DNA from: Daldinia sp. FL1419
Lineage: Eukaryota; Ascomycota; Sordariomycetes; Xylariales; Hypoxylaceae
Assembly: GCA_025201765.1 (NCBI GenBank)
Contig: MU623343.1
Span: 62,001-126,000, forward strand
Length of the DNA stretch: 64,000 bases
Direction of reading: 5' to 3'
Shown here: in pieces, positions 34,869-47,435 of the stretch
Numbering within the stretch: the stretch's first letter is position 1
Layout of the letters: every line of letters starts with the position of its first letter
Program-made: the position numbers and the translations under genes
The notes under the pieces: generated by a model
The model's database searches: none
Told to the model about the DNA's origin: nothing
Seen by the model: the letters and a program-made list of their open reading frames with translations, nothing else

Positions 34869-36041
34869 GGCTACTAGTAGCTATAGGAAATCACATGCCC
34901 GTGGCTGACGAGAGTGGGATAGATCGGGCTCCGGGTCTGGCTTTCGGGTTTGGGCTCGTCGCTGTTGTGGGTTGCGGGTTGCGGGTTGCGGTTTTGACGA
35001 TGCAGGTTGCTAAAAATAATGGGAACTAGGTTAGGAACTTGGGAACTTGGGAACTGGGGAGCGGTCGGCAAGTCGGCACATGCTACATACATAGTACATA
35101 CTACTCGAACCAGTATTTGCGGGTCGGTTCAGGGGTCCAGCCTTCTGAAGCCTTATGAACGTTAGGAAAGAAGAAGGACCAAGACGGGTAGTTAACTAGA
35201 ACTTACAGTAGCGCCACGCCTTAAAATGTGATTACAGGTAGTTACTTGCATTAGAAAATGTGTTAGTGTATTCGAGTAGGTATGTACATAGTTAATTAGT
35301 TCTAGTTAATAAAGCATCTAGTTAACTAATCAGGTAGTTATAACTACCTTAACTACTGTAACTAGGTACTCGAGAATATACTCCATCTCTTTTAGAAATA
35401 TGAAACTTCAAAACTACCAACCACATGGTAATCAACATTAGAAAAGAAAAAAAAAAAAAAAAAAAAAGACTCACCGCTTAATTTCTATTCTCGACATACT
35501 TGTCCCTATAGCAATCGATTCCCAGCACGATATTTCAGCTGCTCAAGGGTTAAGCCATGCTGTCGTGTGTCAAAGCACATGTCCTATAGCCGTTATCTTT
35601 CCAATTGTTAGCCAGTTGTTAGCTTTAAAGACACCTCGAGCCCCAGCGGGGATGCGATGCTGCAGCAGTAACAGGGATCATGGGAGTGCAGTTGGGGGCC
35701 ATGATTCGCCCAATCGCCGAATTAGCTGTCCTTGGGCTGAACCTTTTATTTTTTATTTTTTTTTTATTCATTGTCCATGGTGCCGGGGTCCGGGGAGAGG
35801 GGGGGGGGCAGTAAGAAGAAGAGGAACGGTACAGAAAGAAAAGCGAAGAGAGTATTTTCGTACCAAACCACCTAAAAAGCCAACGTTTCTACCCTTTTAC
35901 AACTTTCCAATCTTTTCACCTACACGTTAGGATCTTATATCGTTTTTCGTATTGCTCTTATTGTTCATCTTTTTATTTAAATAATTTAGGGGAGAGAAGA
36001 TCATGCGCCGCAAGGAACAAAACCAACTCTCGAATATCTAA
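34869..36041. other. Divergent intergenic region with palindromes and poly-A
   Basis: Upstream of BET5 (-) and the CaMKK-type kinase (+). It contains GCGGGTTGCGGGTT repeats at about 34975-34992, repeats of GGGAACTTG near 35040-35055, palindromes at 35189-35198, 35319-35328 and 35332-35349, and an A-run of about 21 at 35447-35467. The last 150 bp are CT/AT-rich and likely promoter and leader. No gene is seen. Confidence 0.5.
35189..35349. repeat. Cluster of TAGTTAACTA-type palindromes
   Basis: Two perfect TAGTTAACTA palindromes (35189-35198 and 35319-35328) and the 18-bp perfect palindrome AGGTAGTTATAACTACCT (35332-35349), with several GTTAATTAG/CTAGTTAA variants between them. It is not coding. 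It could be a decayed repeat or a binding-site cluster in the BET5/CaMKK promoter. Confidence 0.6.
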
Positions 36042-38604
36042 ATGTTGGTCTGTTCCTCGGACGGATATACTAAAACAGCCACGATGCAAACCTCATCCAA
36101 TATAGTCTCGGCCACTTCCACGCCGCCGCCCGGAAATCTTATCAAATCAGAAGGATCCCAAGAACGATTACTCGAAAGCACGCACAGCTTGCCCCTGTCC
36201 CCGCATATTACGATCCAACAAGATGCGGATGGGTTCGATCGACCGTCTTTTGCCCCTCACTTGTGAGTCTTGGAAGCGTATTATTTTAAGTCAAGATTTC
36301 GCCCGGTTTGCCCCGCGATTGTCTTGGCTGTCGAGTGGATGTTTGTGGGATGCGTGGCTAAGACATCGATCCCTTCGCCTAGGTCTGCACCGCCCGACGT
36401 ATCTCATTTTCAAAGTCCTATGAGGCATCATAGGAGAACACCGTCTCAACATCGCGAGGTGAAGGTCCGTGGAGAAAGGCATAAAATATACTACGCCGCT
36501 GTGAACTGAGATCTCGTCGCAGGAAACGCTCAATGCCAAGACCGAATATACGAATGACGAGACAGATGGCAGATCGCAACAGACCATCAACCAGTACACC
36601 ATTAAAGAGGAGATTGGAAGGGGTTCTTACGGCGCCGTGCACCTTGCTACAGATCAATTCGGAAATGAATTCGTAAGCGCATGCGCTTGGTTCAAGGTTC
36701 AAGACGCATCTAACCGCTCCTTTTATAGGCTCTTAAGGAATTCTCAAAACTGCGCCTCCGAAAGCGTGCTCAGTCGAATATCTTGAAAAGACCCGAAGGC
36801 GGAAGGCCACGATCGCTCGGCCCGGGACAGGGTCTTTACAGCGCTCACAGGAAACAACTCAGCCACCATGAGATCGCGGAAGCGAAGGACGCCCTCTTCC
36901 TAATACGAGAGGAGGTTGCTATTATGAAAAAGCTCAATCATCCTAACCTAGTACAACTATTCGAAGTACTAGACGACCCCGAAAACGACTCTCTGTACAT
37001 GGTTCTAGAGATGTGTAAGAAGGGTGTTGTTATGAAAATCGGTTTGGGGGAGCAAGCAACTCCCTACGACGACGAGCAATGCCGTTTGTGGTTCCGCGAT
37101 CTCATCTTGGGCATAGAATACCGTAAGTTCATATTGAAGTACAGGCTCTGTCACATGTCTACTGACTTCGTATAATTATAGTGCACGCCCAAGGCATTAT
37201 ACATCGGGATATCAAGCCCGACAACCTCCTACTGACGGAGGACGATGTACTCAAGATCGTCGACTTTGGAGTATCGGAGATGTTCGAGAAGCCGGACCAT
37301 ATGATGACCAGCAAATCTGCAGGCTCTCCAGCCTTTTTGCCGCCTGAACTATGCCAAGCTAGGCATGGCGACGTATCCGGCAAAGCAGCTGATATATGGT
37401 CTATGGGAGTTACTCTGTACTGTCTCAAGTATGGCAGGCTACCCTTCAGGCGAGACAATGTGTTCGACATGTATGATGCGATTCGTTCTGAAGAGATTCA
37501 AATACCTTCCGACGACGAAGATCCAAACTTTGTGGATCTTATCACTAGGATATTGGACAAGAACAACAAGACAAGGTTAACATTGCGAGAAATAAGGGTA
37601 AGTATAACCCAATTTTGGTCTTAAATAACTAATCCTAAGTCAAGTAGAATCATCCATGGGTTACAAAGGGAGGCACTGATCCCCTTCTCTCGGAGGAAGA
37701 GAATTGTGAAGATGTGGTTGAGCTACCAAACGCCCTAGAAGTCAACCACGCGTTCACGCGAAAGATGGACCACTTGATGTGTGTGGTATGAGCTACCTAT
37801 CCCCTCAATACCCCTTGATTCCAACAACTCACCTTAATCCAACTTTAGTTGAAAGCAATTCGTCGATTCAAGGGCCTCATTTCCAAGAGTAAACTTGCAA
37901 CGCCTCTAATACCACAGGAACCAAAACCCGTAGAAAAGGAACCTATTCCAAAAAACATGGAGGCACCCGCCAGTTCCACCGCAGACACCCCGGCCGACGG
38001 GCAACCAGCACGTCAAAGGTCTATTGCAGAAGAAGCTGCAGAGCTCGTCAGGCAGCGCAGAGCTTTCCTCGCGGCACAGAAGCACGCTTCCACCCACCCA
38101 CGGGCATCGCCAGGAGTAGAGGATAAGGGTCATGCTCACGATTTGACGGATAGGGCGCCCCTTATCCTGGGCATTGGCACCGGTGGGCACGACGAATTCA
38201 CTGCTTCCGAGACCCCGGTTGATATCGTGTCTGACTCACCAACTGGTATCGATTTTGACATCTATGACCGTGCTTTCGAGACTGAGATCAAGCGCATCCG
38301 CTCCGACAGGAAGAAAGGCCGTGCTAGGACCTATCTTACCAAACTCGTAGGACCACAAGAAAGGGGCAAGTACGCCGGCGACGATTATATGGTTCTAGAA
38401 GCTGCGAAGTCGCCAACCTCCAACTCGCCAGCCCTAGGAGGGTTGAACTTTGTAGACAGGGCTCTCGCACGTGTAGAGGGGGAGGCACACGACGGTCAGG
38501 AGGGTGCCAAGAAGGTATTCGATGCCGCCAAAGAGACGGGTCATAAATTCGCAAATTTGGTCATTGCCGCAACAAAAGACCTAAAGGAGAAGAATACGAA
38601 CTAG
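36042..38604 (+). CDS. CaMKK-type serine/threonine kinase (Ssp1/CmkC-like, upstream kinase of AMPK/CaMK)
   Basis: Seven exons: 36042..36262, 36383..36464, 36523..36672, 36729..37122, 37182..37597, 37648..37785 and 37849..38604, giving 718 aa. Introns are 50-120 bp. The second donor is uncertain: GTCCGT at 36465 keeps the HREVK-ETLNA junction I expect in this family, while GTGAAG at 36459 is the better-looking signal and removes two residues. Start: 36042 directly follows an in-frame TAA, and an ATG at 36084 is an alternative. Kinase domain: GRGSYGAVHLA at residue 133 on, ALKEFSKLRLRKR, the RP-rich insert ILKRPEGGRPRSLGPG typical of CaMKK, HRDIKPDN at 290-297, DFG from 310 and GSPAFLPPEL. The C-terminal MDHLMCVLKAIRRFKGLISK may be an autoinhibitory/calmodulin region. 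These kinases phosphorylate activation loops of Snf1/AMPK or CaMK. Confidence 0.9.
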
Positions 38605-41600
38605 AAATGACGCTTAGCGAGCATTCCGAAATCTCCGGCTGGATCCACCAGCAGTTTGTGGGGGGAGGAAAAGGGGGTATGGTATGATATGGTATTTCGT
38701 ATTTCAAACCGCCATGATATGACGCGTCATTCGCTCGCGAGGACTTCCCCTGGGCTATTAGTATTGTTTCATCTATCCAAGGTAAGAAAGCAACAAAACA
38801 AAGGGCGATTCGAAGCGCCGTTGGAATTGAGCAGGCCAGGCGTTTCGGACTAGGGACGGGAAGACAAAGGGGAAACCAAAAAAAGGGTGGATTTAGGAAT
38901 GATGGCCGGACGGAAACGATTGTCGGTTCTCATCACATTCTTCAAATAATAATTCTTGTATTGCACGGGATCGCGGGATTGCATGTGACAGAGTCAAGCA
39001 AGCAAGCGAGAGTAAGTTCAGAAATGCACTACTTGCTACATAATACCTACATAATACCAATGCGGGTGAGAAGAAGAGAGAGAGAGCTCCCGTCGATCAT
39101 ATTGGACTGACTGGCTAAGTAGTTTCGTTGGATTGGATGTCGGAGTATCTACGTAATGTATGTACTTAATAGGGTTAGATAACCAATGATGGAGCTACGA
39201 CGTGGTGGTGGTAATCTGGGAGCTGGAAGAGCATCCGTTGGTGAATTGGGAGGTTAGATTGGCTCGTCGATTTTGGCCATGCCAGCCATCCATCCATCCA
39301 TCCATCCCAATCCATCTATTGTAAATCCCCTACCTACCTACCTGTAAGATGTCTACACACACACACACACACACAACCTACACAACGCAAATCGATCTTC
39401 ATCCCATCCCTTCCTGAATCTCGGGTATGGTTACCGAAGCGGGTTTGACGACTATTGTTGGTTCCCTTCTGCTGTATTCGGGGAAAAACGAGAGAATATC
39501 TGTGTAGTACATAGATAGAGATGGGGGAGATATGATGATGTGTACCTATATACCTAACATACGAAATGTTGGGATACCTACCTACCTATGGAGCCTAGGG
39601 TTAGGGGTGGTTCGTTCTGGCGAGAAGTCACTTATCACATTTATATTTCGTCACTACTATTATTTGTCTGCTCACCTGCCTGCTTGCCTGCCCGTCCTTC
39701 CCACTCGTATGCGTAGGCAGGTAGCTAGGTAGCCCCTGGGCCGGCAGGGTGATGATACGTATGTACTGCGTAGCATATGCATGCACGCACACCATCGCGT
39801 TACTTGCAGAGAGGAGGGTGAGGCGCAGATTCGCTGGTTGCCGGTTACAGGAATACTTGCTCAACCTACCTGGTTCCCACGCATGCTATACGTGTGTGTG
39901 TGTGTGTATACTTTAGATACTTATTGCTTGGTGGTTGGCATGCTATGTAGATACCTAATAGAGGAGATGGATTATATTGGCTCCAAGCCAAAATTCACGG
40001 CATCAACCTCACCGCGGAAATAAAGCCAGCCCAGCTCACCGCATCTCAGTACTTGTGCATTTCTATCCAGATAGGTAGACGCATATATAGCACATGTGGT
40101 ATACGTAGCATTAACCTAAGAGACGAACGGCACGGAAGGAAAAGGAGGGAGGGCAACTAGCTAGCCAGCAGGGAACATACGCAGATAGAGCAAAAGGGAC
40201 AAACCAAAGAAAACACGGCATTTAGAGCACGTGTGGGAGTTGCTGAATATCGTAGGTAGAAAAAAAAAAGAAGAAGAAAAAATGAAGGAAGTCATGATGT
40301 AGGCTGCGTTGGCAAGGCTGACGACCAACGTCTTAAGGCGGTCATACACCGCTAATCATCCGTTTGGCTGTTATCGCCAGTATGCTTCATGATAGGAATA
40401 GACAGGGGGCAAGGCTGTGAATAGATGAGGGATAAAGAGATCGATCTAGTTATTTTTAACTTGTTGGTAGAGAGACTTATAATCGTGTAAGTCTTAGGGC
40501 CATCGCCTATTCGCGCTTTAGAGACTGGAAACTTTCCCTCCGTACCTCTTATGTGGTCCTCCTTGTGTGCCGGTTTCCCTCTGCCTGCTTTTGTTTCCTT
40601 TCTCTCGTGTCTCGTGTCGCTTATGCGTGGTTGTATATGTATATCTATGTGGTTAGTTAGAAAGCAACCAACTCCAAGCCCTACTGCACCCTCCTACCAT
40701 TCATTTCCCAAGAAAGAGAAAAGAATATCACTTCGAGGTAACCTAGCCCCAGGTTTCTTTACTGCCGCACCACACACCACCGAAGAAGAAAAAAAGAAGA
40801 AGCTGGCTCCGTTAAGCGAGACAAATCTAGATCTTCATCAAGCCTGGCCCTTCTTCTGGCACTTTCGGCTGGTGATTCCAACGAGCCGAGTACAGACCTT
40901 GGCGCCGCGCCCCCTTTTTTATTTTTTTATTTTATTTTAATTATTTTTTTTTCACTTTTCGTCTCGCTGATTGTAGACCCGTTTCCTCGAAATCTTGATT
41001 GATATTTTGCTTGGCTTCGGCAATTGATAACCGGGGTGGGAACGGGCCGTTGTCAGAGACGCCAACGTTCAAGCATATGTAAGAACGTATGTGAGAGGCT
41101 GCTCGGACAATCAGCTAACGAGATGTTCGGTGATACAACCGAGCTATCAGGATCTGTCCTATATCCTTACCTTACCTTGGGGAACTAGACTTTTACTTAT
41201 TAATCACCCATACAAGACTCTACCCTCCCTTTTTCTTCATATCCTTGACTTTCTTTGTAGACCCTTTTACCTTTCGGGGATTACCTTACCAGCCTGAAAC
41301 ATCAATATCCCACGTTTTTTTAACATATGTAAGGATACACCAACATTCCACACATACCTAAGGTTAGGTATTTTAAGATGCGTATGGGGACGAGGGATTT
41401 ATCGAGACGACAGCCGCAACCCGCATGTATGGCTACGCCAGTGATTGGGTGTTGTCCCCAAATATCGAGTACGATATAAAGCTATCCCGCATATGACGCC
41501 ACTAAGCGACCGTACGACTAGCAGGGGATTGGAATACCCCGTCTGCCCCCCCTGCTCTAGTAACCTAGCATCTTAAAAGAGGTGTTCTATGGTCGTATAT

Positions 41601-44600
41601 CCCCAGGTTTTCCCGTCTCTTCATGTACGCGAATGGCGTGAAATGCCACTATACTATAGGTGTGACGACCGAAGCGACTAGATAGCACCCTTAGGATCTA
41701 GAACCAGTCGATAATTTCCCTGGTAATCTCGTCTGGATTAATTGCGCGGTGTGGGTGCACAACAAAAGGCCGGTTGCTTTTCACGTTACCGTCTGATGTT
41801 GGAGCGGCTGGCCAGGCTTAAGATGGAAACCGTATCCGACATATGCTTTGCGTCGGTAGACGCCCGTAGAAGAAGATTTCGTACTGGACTTTTTTATGGT
41901 GCTCGTCATTGTTCTTGATACCCCGTGTCTAAGCGGACGGCGAGGGGAAATGGTAACTACCAAGATCTACGTTCTGCAGGCAAGGAAGGTATTGAACTTT
42001 GAACCATGCTCCGTACCTAGTGGGCAAGTTAAACATCGGATAACTATGTAATTCTTTAGTTTCCGTACGGATAGTTATTCTGATACCTTGTTTGTGCTTT
42101 TTGCCATACTATTCGCAATCCCCCACGGAAGAGCCAGAGGAAAAGGTTGACTTGAAAGTATCGCCTACCCGACACGAGCGGTGTAACACAAGATGCGAAT
42201 TCGGAGAATTCCATCTCACCTGTAGGAGTCGGCCAGAGCATATACGTACCTAGGTAGGCAAGCTAGATAGGGGAGGTATAAGCAGTCCTGAACATCATTA
42301 CCTGGGATGCACAGCGAATAGGAAGTGAGCTGGTATAAAATGGGAATGATGCTCAGGTCGGGAACGGGAACTGTCCATGCTGTATGCTTTTGCGGCGTAT
42401 AAACTAGATTACTGTAGTAGCATCGAATATAGCCATGATGATCGGCGCAAACATATTGTGCGACATGTGGTTATCGGGATTCTAGGCATCTGATCTTCAT
42501 TGCATGGTGGCCAAAAGCCTTGGCGCTGATATCTGTCCGCTTCGGGTTTGTCGATGGGCATGTAAGAAGTTCCATGTTACTCTTTCTTTCTTTTTTCCCC
42601 TGCGAGTGCGCCGTCGCGGATGCGGGACGCGCAGGATGGTTGCAGACGAAGGAACGGCCACTTGGCAGGGACGTATTAGACGGCCAGTTACCGCTAATGG
42701 GATAATCAGATAATGCGTGTTCCCGATATCGTTTTATGTCCGTATGCATTAGCTCGCAAGGATGGAAGGGAACGGAATGGGTGAAATATGTACGCTGGTC
42801 GGATTGACATCCTAATTTGTTGGATGTGGTCAAGTTATGAGAACCGGATTCATGACGTCAGCCGCCAAAGCAGTATTGAATCCGGAAGACGATTCGGGTG
42901 GAGGGATAACCGCCAGGTATTGTGTTGTTTTTTTGGGGGGGTTTTTTTTTTTTGTGAATTTCCCCGGAGGTTTGCTGTGGAGCCATCGTGGGTTGATGTG
43001 TATTAATCACCGTGTGCAAATTGGCTAATGGGGCCGACCAAAAACCCAATCATTCTAATAATCAAGGCCGCACATAAGATCTCAGTTTTCCCGAGCAGAT
43101 CGGAATAAGTTTCTGTCATAACTCGCCAACCCCCTCCCAAACCCCTGGGTCCAATTGAGATCTCATCTTGTCAAGAGCCAAGCCGCCGTAGCCCTATGAC
43201 CTACTTGTAGTACACACGTAGGGAAACCTCCGGATGTCAGAACCGACTCGGGGGCGGAAACCTATCCACCACTTTATGTAATCGTATAAGCGGATGTGCA
43301 GCTACTGTGGAGGTGGGTTTGGAGGCCTCCGAAGTTGCAATAGGTCAAAGAGAAAGCCAAGGGGGCGAAAGAGAGGGAAGCTTGGCGTGAGAGTGGAACA
43401 GCTCTAGCCCGCATAAGAGAGAAAAGCTTCTATCATGCTTGACTCGGTTATGCATGTACCATAGATATAAAGCAATAGCTTTACATGGTGGCAAGCATGC
43501 AGGCATGGAAACCTTTCAACATCATAGCTGGTCTGCTGCAGCAAGGATAGCGATATGTACAGCGATCCACCAAAATAGTACTCAAGGCTCTGTAAGCAAC
43601 GGAGCAGCAGCAATACGGGGAGAGGAAATAATTATAAACCCCTTTTGCTAGATTATTGACGTTATCGGAGCTCTCTTGTCTGTACTTGCCGAGGCCATAC
43701 CTGGCGGAGAAGCAGTGGGATATGTACCTAGTAATATGGTGAAAAAGGTTGTAGCGGTGAGCATATCCGGATTGGATATGCTGTGCGTTTGGAATAATGG
43801 CAAGTCTAAAGCGACCGATAATCATAATCACCAGTACCGTGTGGTCTTAATGCGGCATAGCCGAGCTAATAGGTTGCAGCACCAAAGCGGTCCAGATCGA
43901 ATTGTTCCGAATATCTCTCCCTGCTGAGTTTTCTAGTCTTAGTCGAGGACGGGAAATGCCTCATTTAGTAGTCAGCAGCAAGAGGAAAAATTCATCATGC
44001 AACGCTCAGATAATCGCTTGTGTTGCTCCCGTAAGCTACTGCAATCAGTTAGATAGGATGTCGTCCTTCCGAGGTGGGTATGGTGCCATTGTGAGATGAT
44101 GTTCCTTTGATGTACAGTCGGTAGTCGAGCATGACCGAGTAGAAACCTTCGAGGATGGAATATGAAGTAGCACCAGGATAAAAGAGAAAAAAGAGGCAGA
44201 AACCCGTGACTCGTGGTTTCTGTGGTATTAGAAGAGAATGTTTTCTAACTTTGATTTTATTTTTATTTTTGTTTTCGAAAAAAGGCCGGAAAGTTAAAAT
44301 ATGTAACTATAGTTGGTAAAGCCGGAACAATACAAGTGATACTAATATTAGATTTGTTTAGACTGAATAAATGCAGTAGGGTTCACGAGATAGATCGGAA
44401 CAAAAGCATCAGTCGGAAATAATCGTTGTTAATTTGAACATGAGGCTCTTCGTCGACTAGGCGGGTTGGATGACCTCGTGGCATTTTCGATACAACACAA
44501 CATATTACCTTGGTTGATTAAGCGAGGGTGTGAATATTGTTTCCCCTTTATCTTGTTGGATGGGATTGGGGGGGGGATAATGGGATGGGAGGTCGAGGGT

Positions 44601-47435
44601 TAGTGAATGGTCAGATTGGCTTAGATGGTTGATTCGGAAAGAATAGATCGTGTCACGATGGTCTTTCACTTGATGGTAAATACAAATAAGGTTAACCACC
44701 TATACCTTAGGTACTTCCCGATAGTAGTATAAATATTTGTGGGTGCAGATTTGAGATTGCCTACTGGGGAACTTTTATAAAAGCCCGCCAATTGTAGCTT
44801 CTTTAGTTCTTGTTACGTGCAGATGCTTCCATCGTAGTTGCGACCTCTCGCGCAACCGCTTTTATACCGGGGTAGATTTGTACTAGATACGGGTCCCTCG
44901 GGTTCCCTCTCGTGGATGTGTCTGTACCTTCCAATGCGCACGTGAATCTGAGACCACCGGGGAGAGGTCGAACTTGAGGAAATTTTATTAATCACAACTA
45001 GAAAGTTTTTGGGGGGGTTTCCATCTTGAAACGCCAGCTCATAGCTAGCACTTATAGTAGTATAAATGTAAGCAAACATACATGTAAGTAGGCACATATC
45101 TATTGACGTACATGTCCATATGTACTGAACCTAGATAATTACAGTAAGGATATACTTGTTTTATATAAGCAATAACTATCTAATACGGTATTTCTCGTGA
45201 CGATTAGTATTTAATTAGCAAATAATATTCAGCTACAAGCTAGATGATGTATGGTAAGTATTGTGCATGTGAGGTGCGTCACTCGTCCCGCAGCTGAACC
45301 TAGGAAATTAAGTGGCTCGCTGGTCCCGGGTACATACGTGCAGTACCCAAATAGGCAATGTAAGTTACATATGTATAAGTATCAAGCTGACTACCTCATA
45401 TGTACAGCCTAGCTTCTCCTAAGTAAAGTTTAGGTAAGTGTTCAATACGACGTATAACAATAACAGGAAGGTACTGCATGTATGTACTGTACTGTACAGA
45501 ATTCACCATACAGCCGTGCATAGACGGCATTAAAATATTAGCATAGAGCCATACATGCGTGTAGTACATGCCAGCATGACAGCCAAAAGAGCACTTGGGC
45601 AAGAGCAGAGGGCCTTCGAGACCATCCCACTTCCTATTAGCATGCATCCCGCGCTGTATTGGTCATACTGGTCATACCTACATAGAGATACGATCATCCT
45701 CCAACCTTACCCTACTTATAATACTTGCATCGTTACATCAATACATAAACATGATTATACTTTGGTAGTTAATAGAAAAAAAAGAAAAAAAGAAACCCGG
45801 CCGCTTTTCCCTGCATAACACTCGTGGGCTCTACATAAAGTATAATTGTATGGATGCAATAACTACTTAAAACTACTATAAGTACATGCATCGAAGATAT
45901 AGAAGATACAGGAGATACAGGAGATACAGGACCAAATACGAATACAAAACTCAGACGTCACCTACACCGCAGAACGTCCAATACCCTTTTTTCTGGCCCT
46001 CCTTTCTCGCGAGAAACAATCAAATCGGTTCGTTCCTAAAATTGTAAAAACCCGTCTGGTTTATTTGCGGCATCTCCACTTGGATCGATTCAAGCTGGGC
46101 TTCCAACGAATCTTAATTCTAGCTGCTTCCGTCCTCCTCCGCGTGCACTCCCTTTGGTCCTGGCTTCTGACAATGACATTCTACGCTTCAACGAAACGAA
46201 GTCTAGTTAGCCATCACACGCGCCTCCTCTAACATTAGCTGGAACCCTTCCAAGGTTCCTACCGATTTGTCTCCAAGGAAATTAAAAATATTATCAAAGC
46301 GTTGCCATCCGAAATTTCCAAATAGGCTCGTTGGCGACGTCCTCATCCTTCTACCTTGAACATCAACTTGAACTAGAACCATAAAAAAAAAATAAAAATA
46401 AAAATCTAAGCCATCATCCTCTTACTCCTCCTCGTCACAGTCATCATCGTCATCATCATCTCTCTCAACCTCTCCCTTCTTACCTGCGTGTCTTATTCGC
46501 GCTATCCGATACCCGTTAGATCCCATATCCCCTTACTGCTACCAAGAAAAGAAGAAGATAGCTAGCTACGTGTATTGTATACATATGTAGTTTAGCTGCT
46601 CAGTTCCAGGTTATACCGACACCATTCTGGGGCCACTGTCTTATTAATTTTTTTTTTTCGCTTTTTTGTTTTGACATCCGACATTTGGACTTGACACTAG
46701 AACGAAAAGGCAAAAGACTTCAAACTTTATCTGATGGTTCTACGCCATTCACGCTACTCACGCTATCTACGCTATTCGCCAAGGAAACACAAACAAAACG
46801 CTTGAAGCCTCTTTTTAATTCTAACGTTTCGAGACTTATTTTTATTACCACATTAATTTTATTTTTTTATTGTTCTTAAACTTGTTCCTTCCCCGCGTAT
46901 CATTTATAACGGATCCCGGACTTTATCTTCAAAGCAGCGACATTTTTTTTCCCTCTCAACAGCCAAATCCGCACAATAAAAAACCACTTTTAATAGTTTA
47001 GAGGACCTAAACTCTGCAGCGCTTAGAGCTAGACTACTATTACAGTAGTCCATTTCGCCTCCCCACACTCTCTTGCCCTACTTGATTATTAAACTAAGAG
47101 ATTTACTGGCACTGGCACTGACACTGGAAACTACAAATTGCCATCCTCCCGCTTCTATTTAATTTCTCTTTCATTCTCGCTTCCCTGTTGCGAACAACCC
47201 ACCCAAACGCGATCAAAAACTGTTTTGCAATCCGTCTTTAGTGTCGCCAACACTTGGGCGTAGCCCACCAAGGCGACCTCGAGCCGCCAAATCAACCTTC
47301 TCGATTCGCCGAAACTGACCCCCTTCTCCCTCCACGCCCGGTTCCCCGTCGCCAAGTGACCTTTTTCCTATTCGAGACTTGACCCATAACTACTCTCCCG
47401 CGAAACTTAACCAGTTTGCATCGCCAATTCCAGAA
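38605..47435. other. 8.8-kb gene-poor stretch
   Basis: No gene is recognised on either strand. It contains CATC repeats (39287-39307), a CCTA run near 39331-39342, an (AC)n tract at about 39354-39375, (GT)n at 39892-39907, TAGG clusters (39576-39590, 39717-39733, 42247-42259), a CRE palindrome at 42853-42860, and three GATACAGGA units at 45905-45931. Many open frames of 60-130 codons occur, but none shows a domain, a signal peptide with homology, or a convincing exon pair. From about 46.1 kb the sequence is pyrimidine-rich and is probably promoter plus a long leader of the downstream kinase gene. Confidence 0.5.
42853..42860. promoter_or_regulatory. CRE-type palindrome TGACGTCA
   Basis: A perfect ATF/CREB-type bZIP site inside the long gene-free stretch, about 4.6 kb upstream of the Hal4-type kinase and 4.2 kb downstream of the CaMKK gene. 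A role at such distance is doubtful in fungi unless an unrecognised transcript starts nearby. Confidence 0.2.

Noticed and set aside
35565..35930. 121-codon frame upstream of the CaMKK-type kinase
   Set aside because: Lies in the promoter, is low-complexity (poly-Phe, Gly/Arg runs) and resembles no protein family.
39287..39375. CRISPR-like or satellite array
   Set aside because: Only simple CATC, CCTA and AC microsatellites, with no spacers or longer repeat units; CRISPR is not expected in a fungal nuclear genome.
40551..40940. 129-codon open frame with a hydrophobic start
   Set aside because: The tail is A- and T-run translation (KKKK, FYFFILF) and no homologous family is recognised; probably chance.
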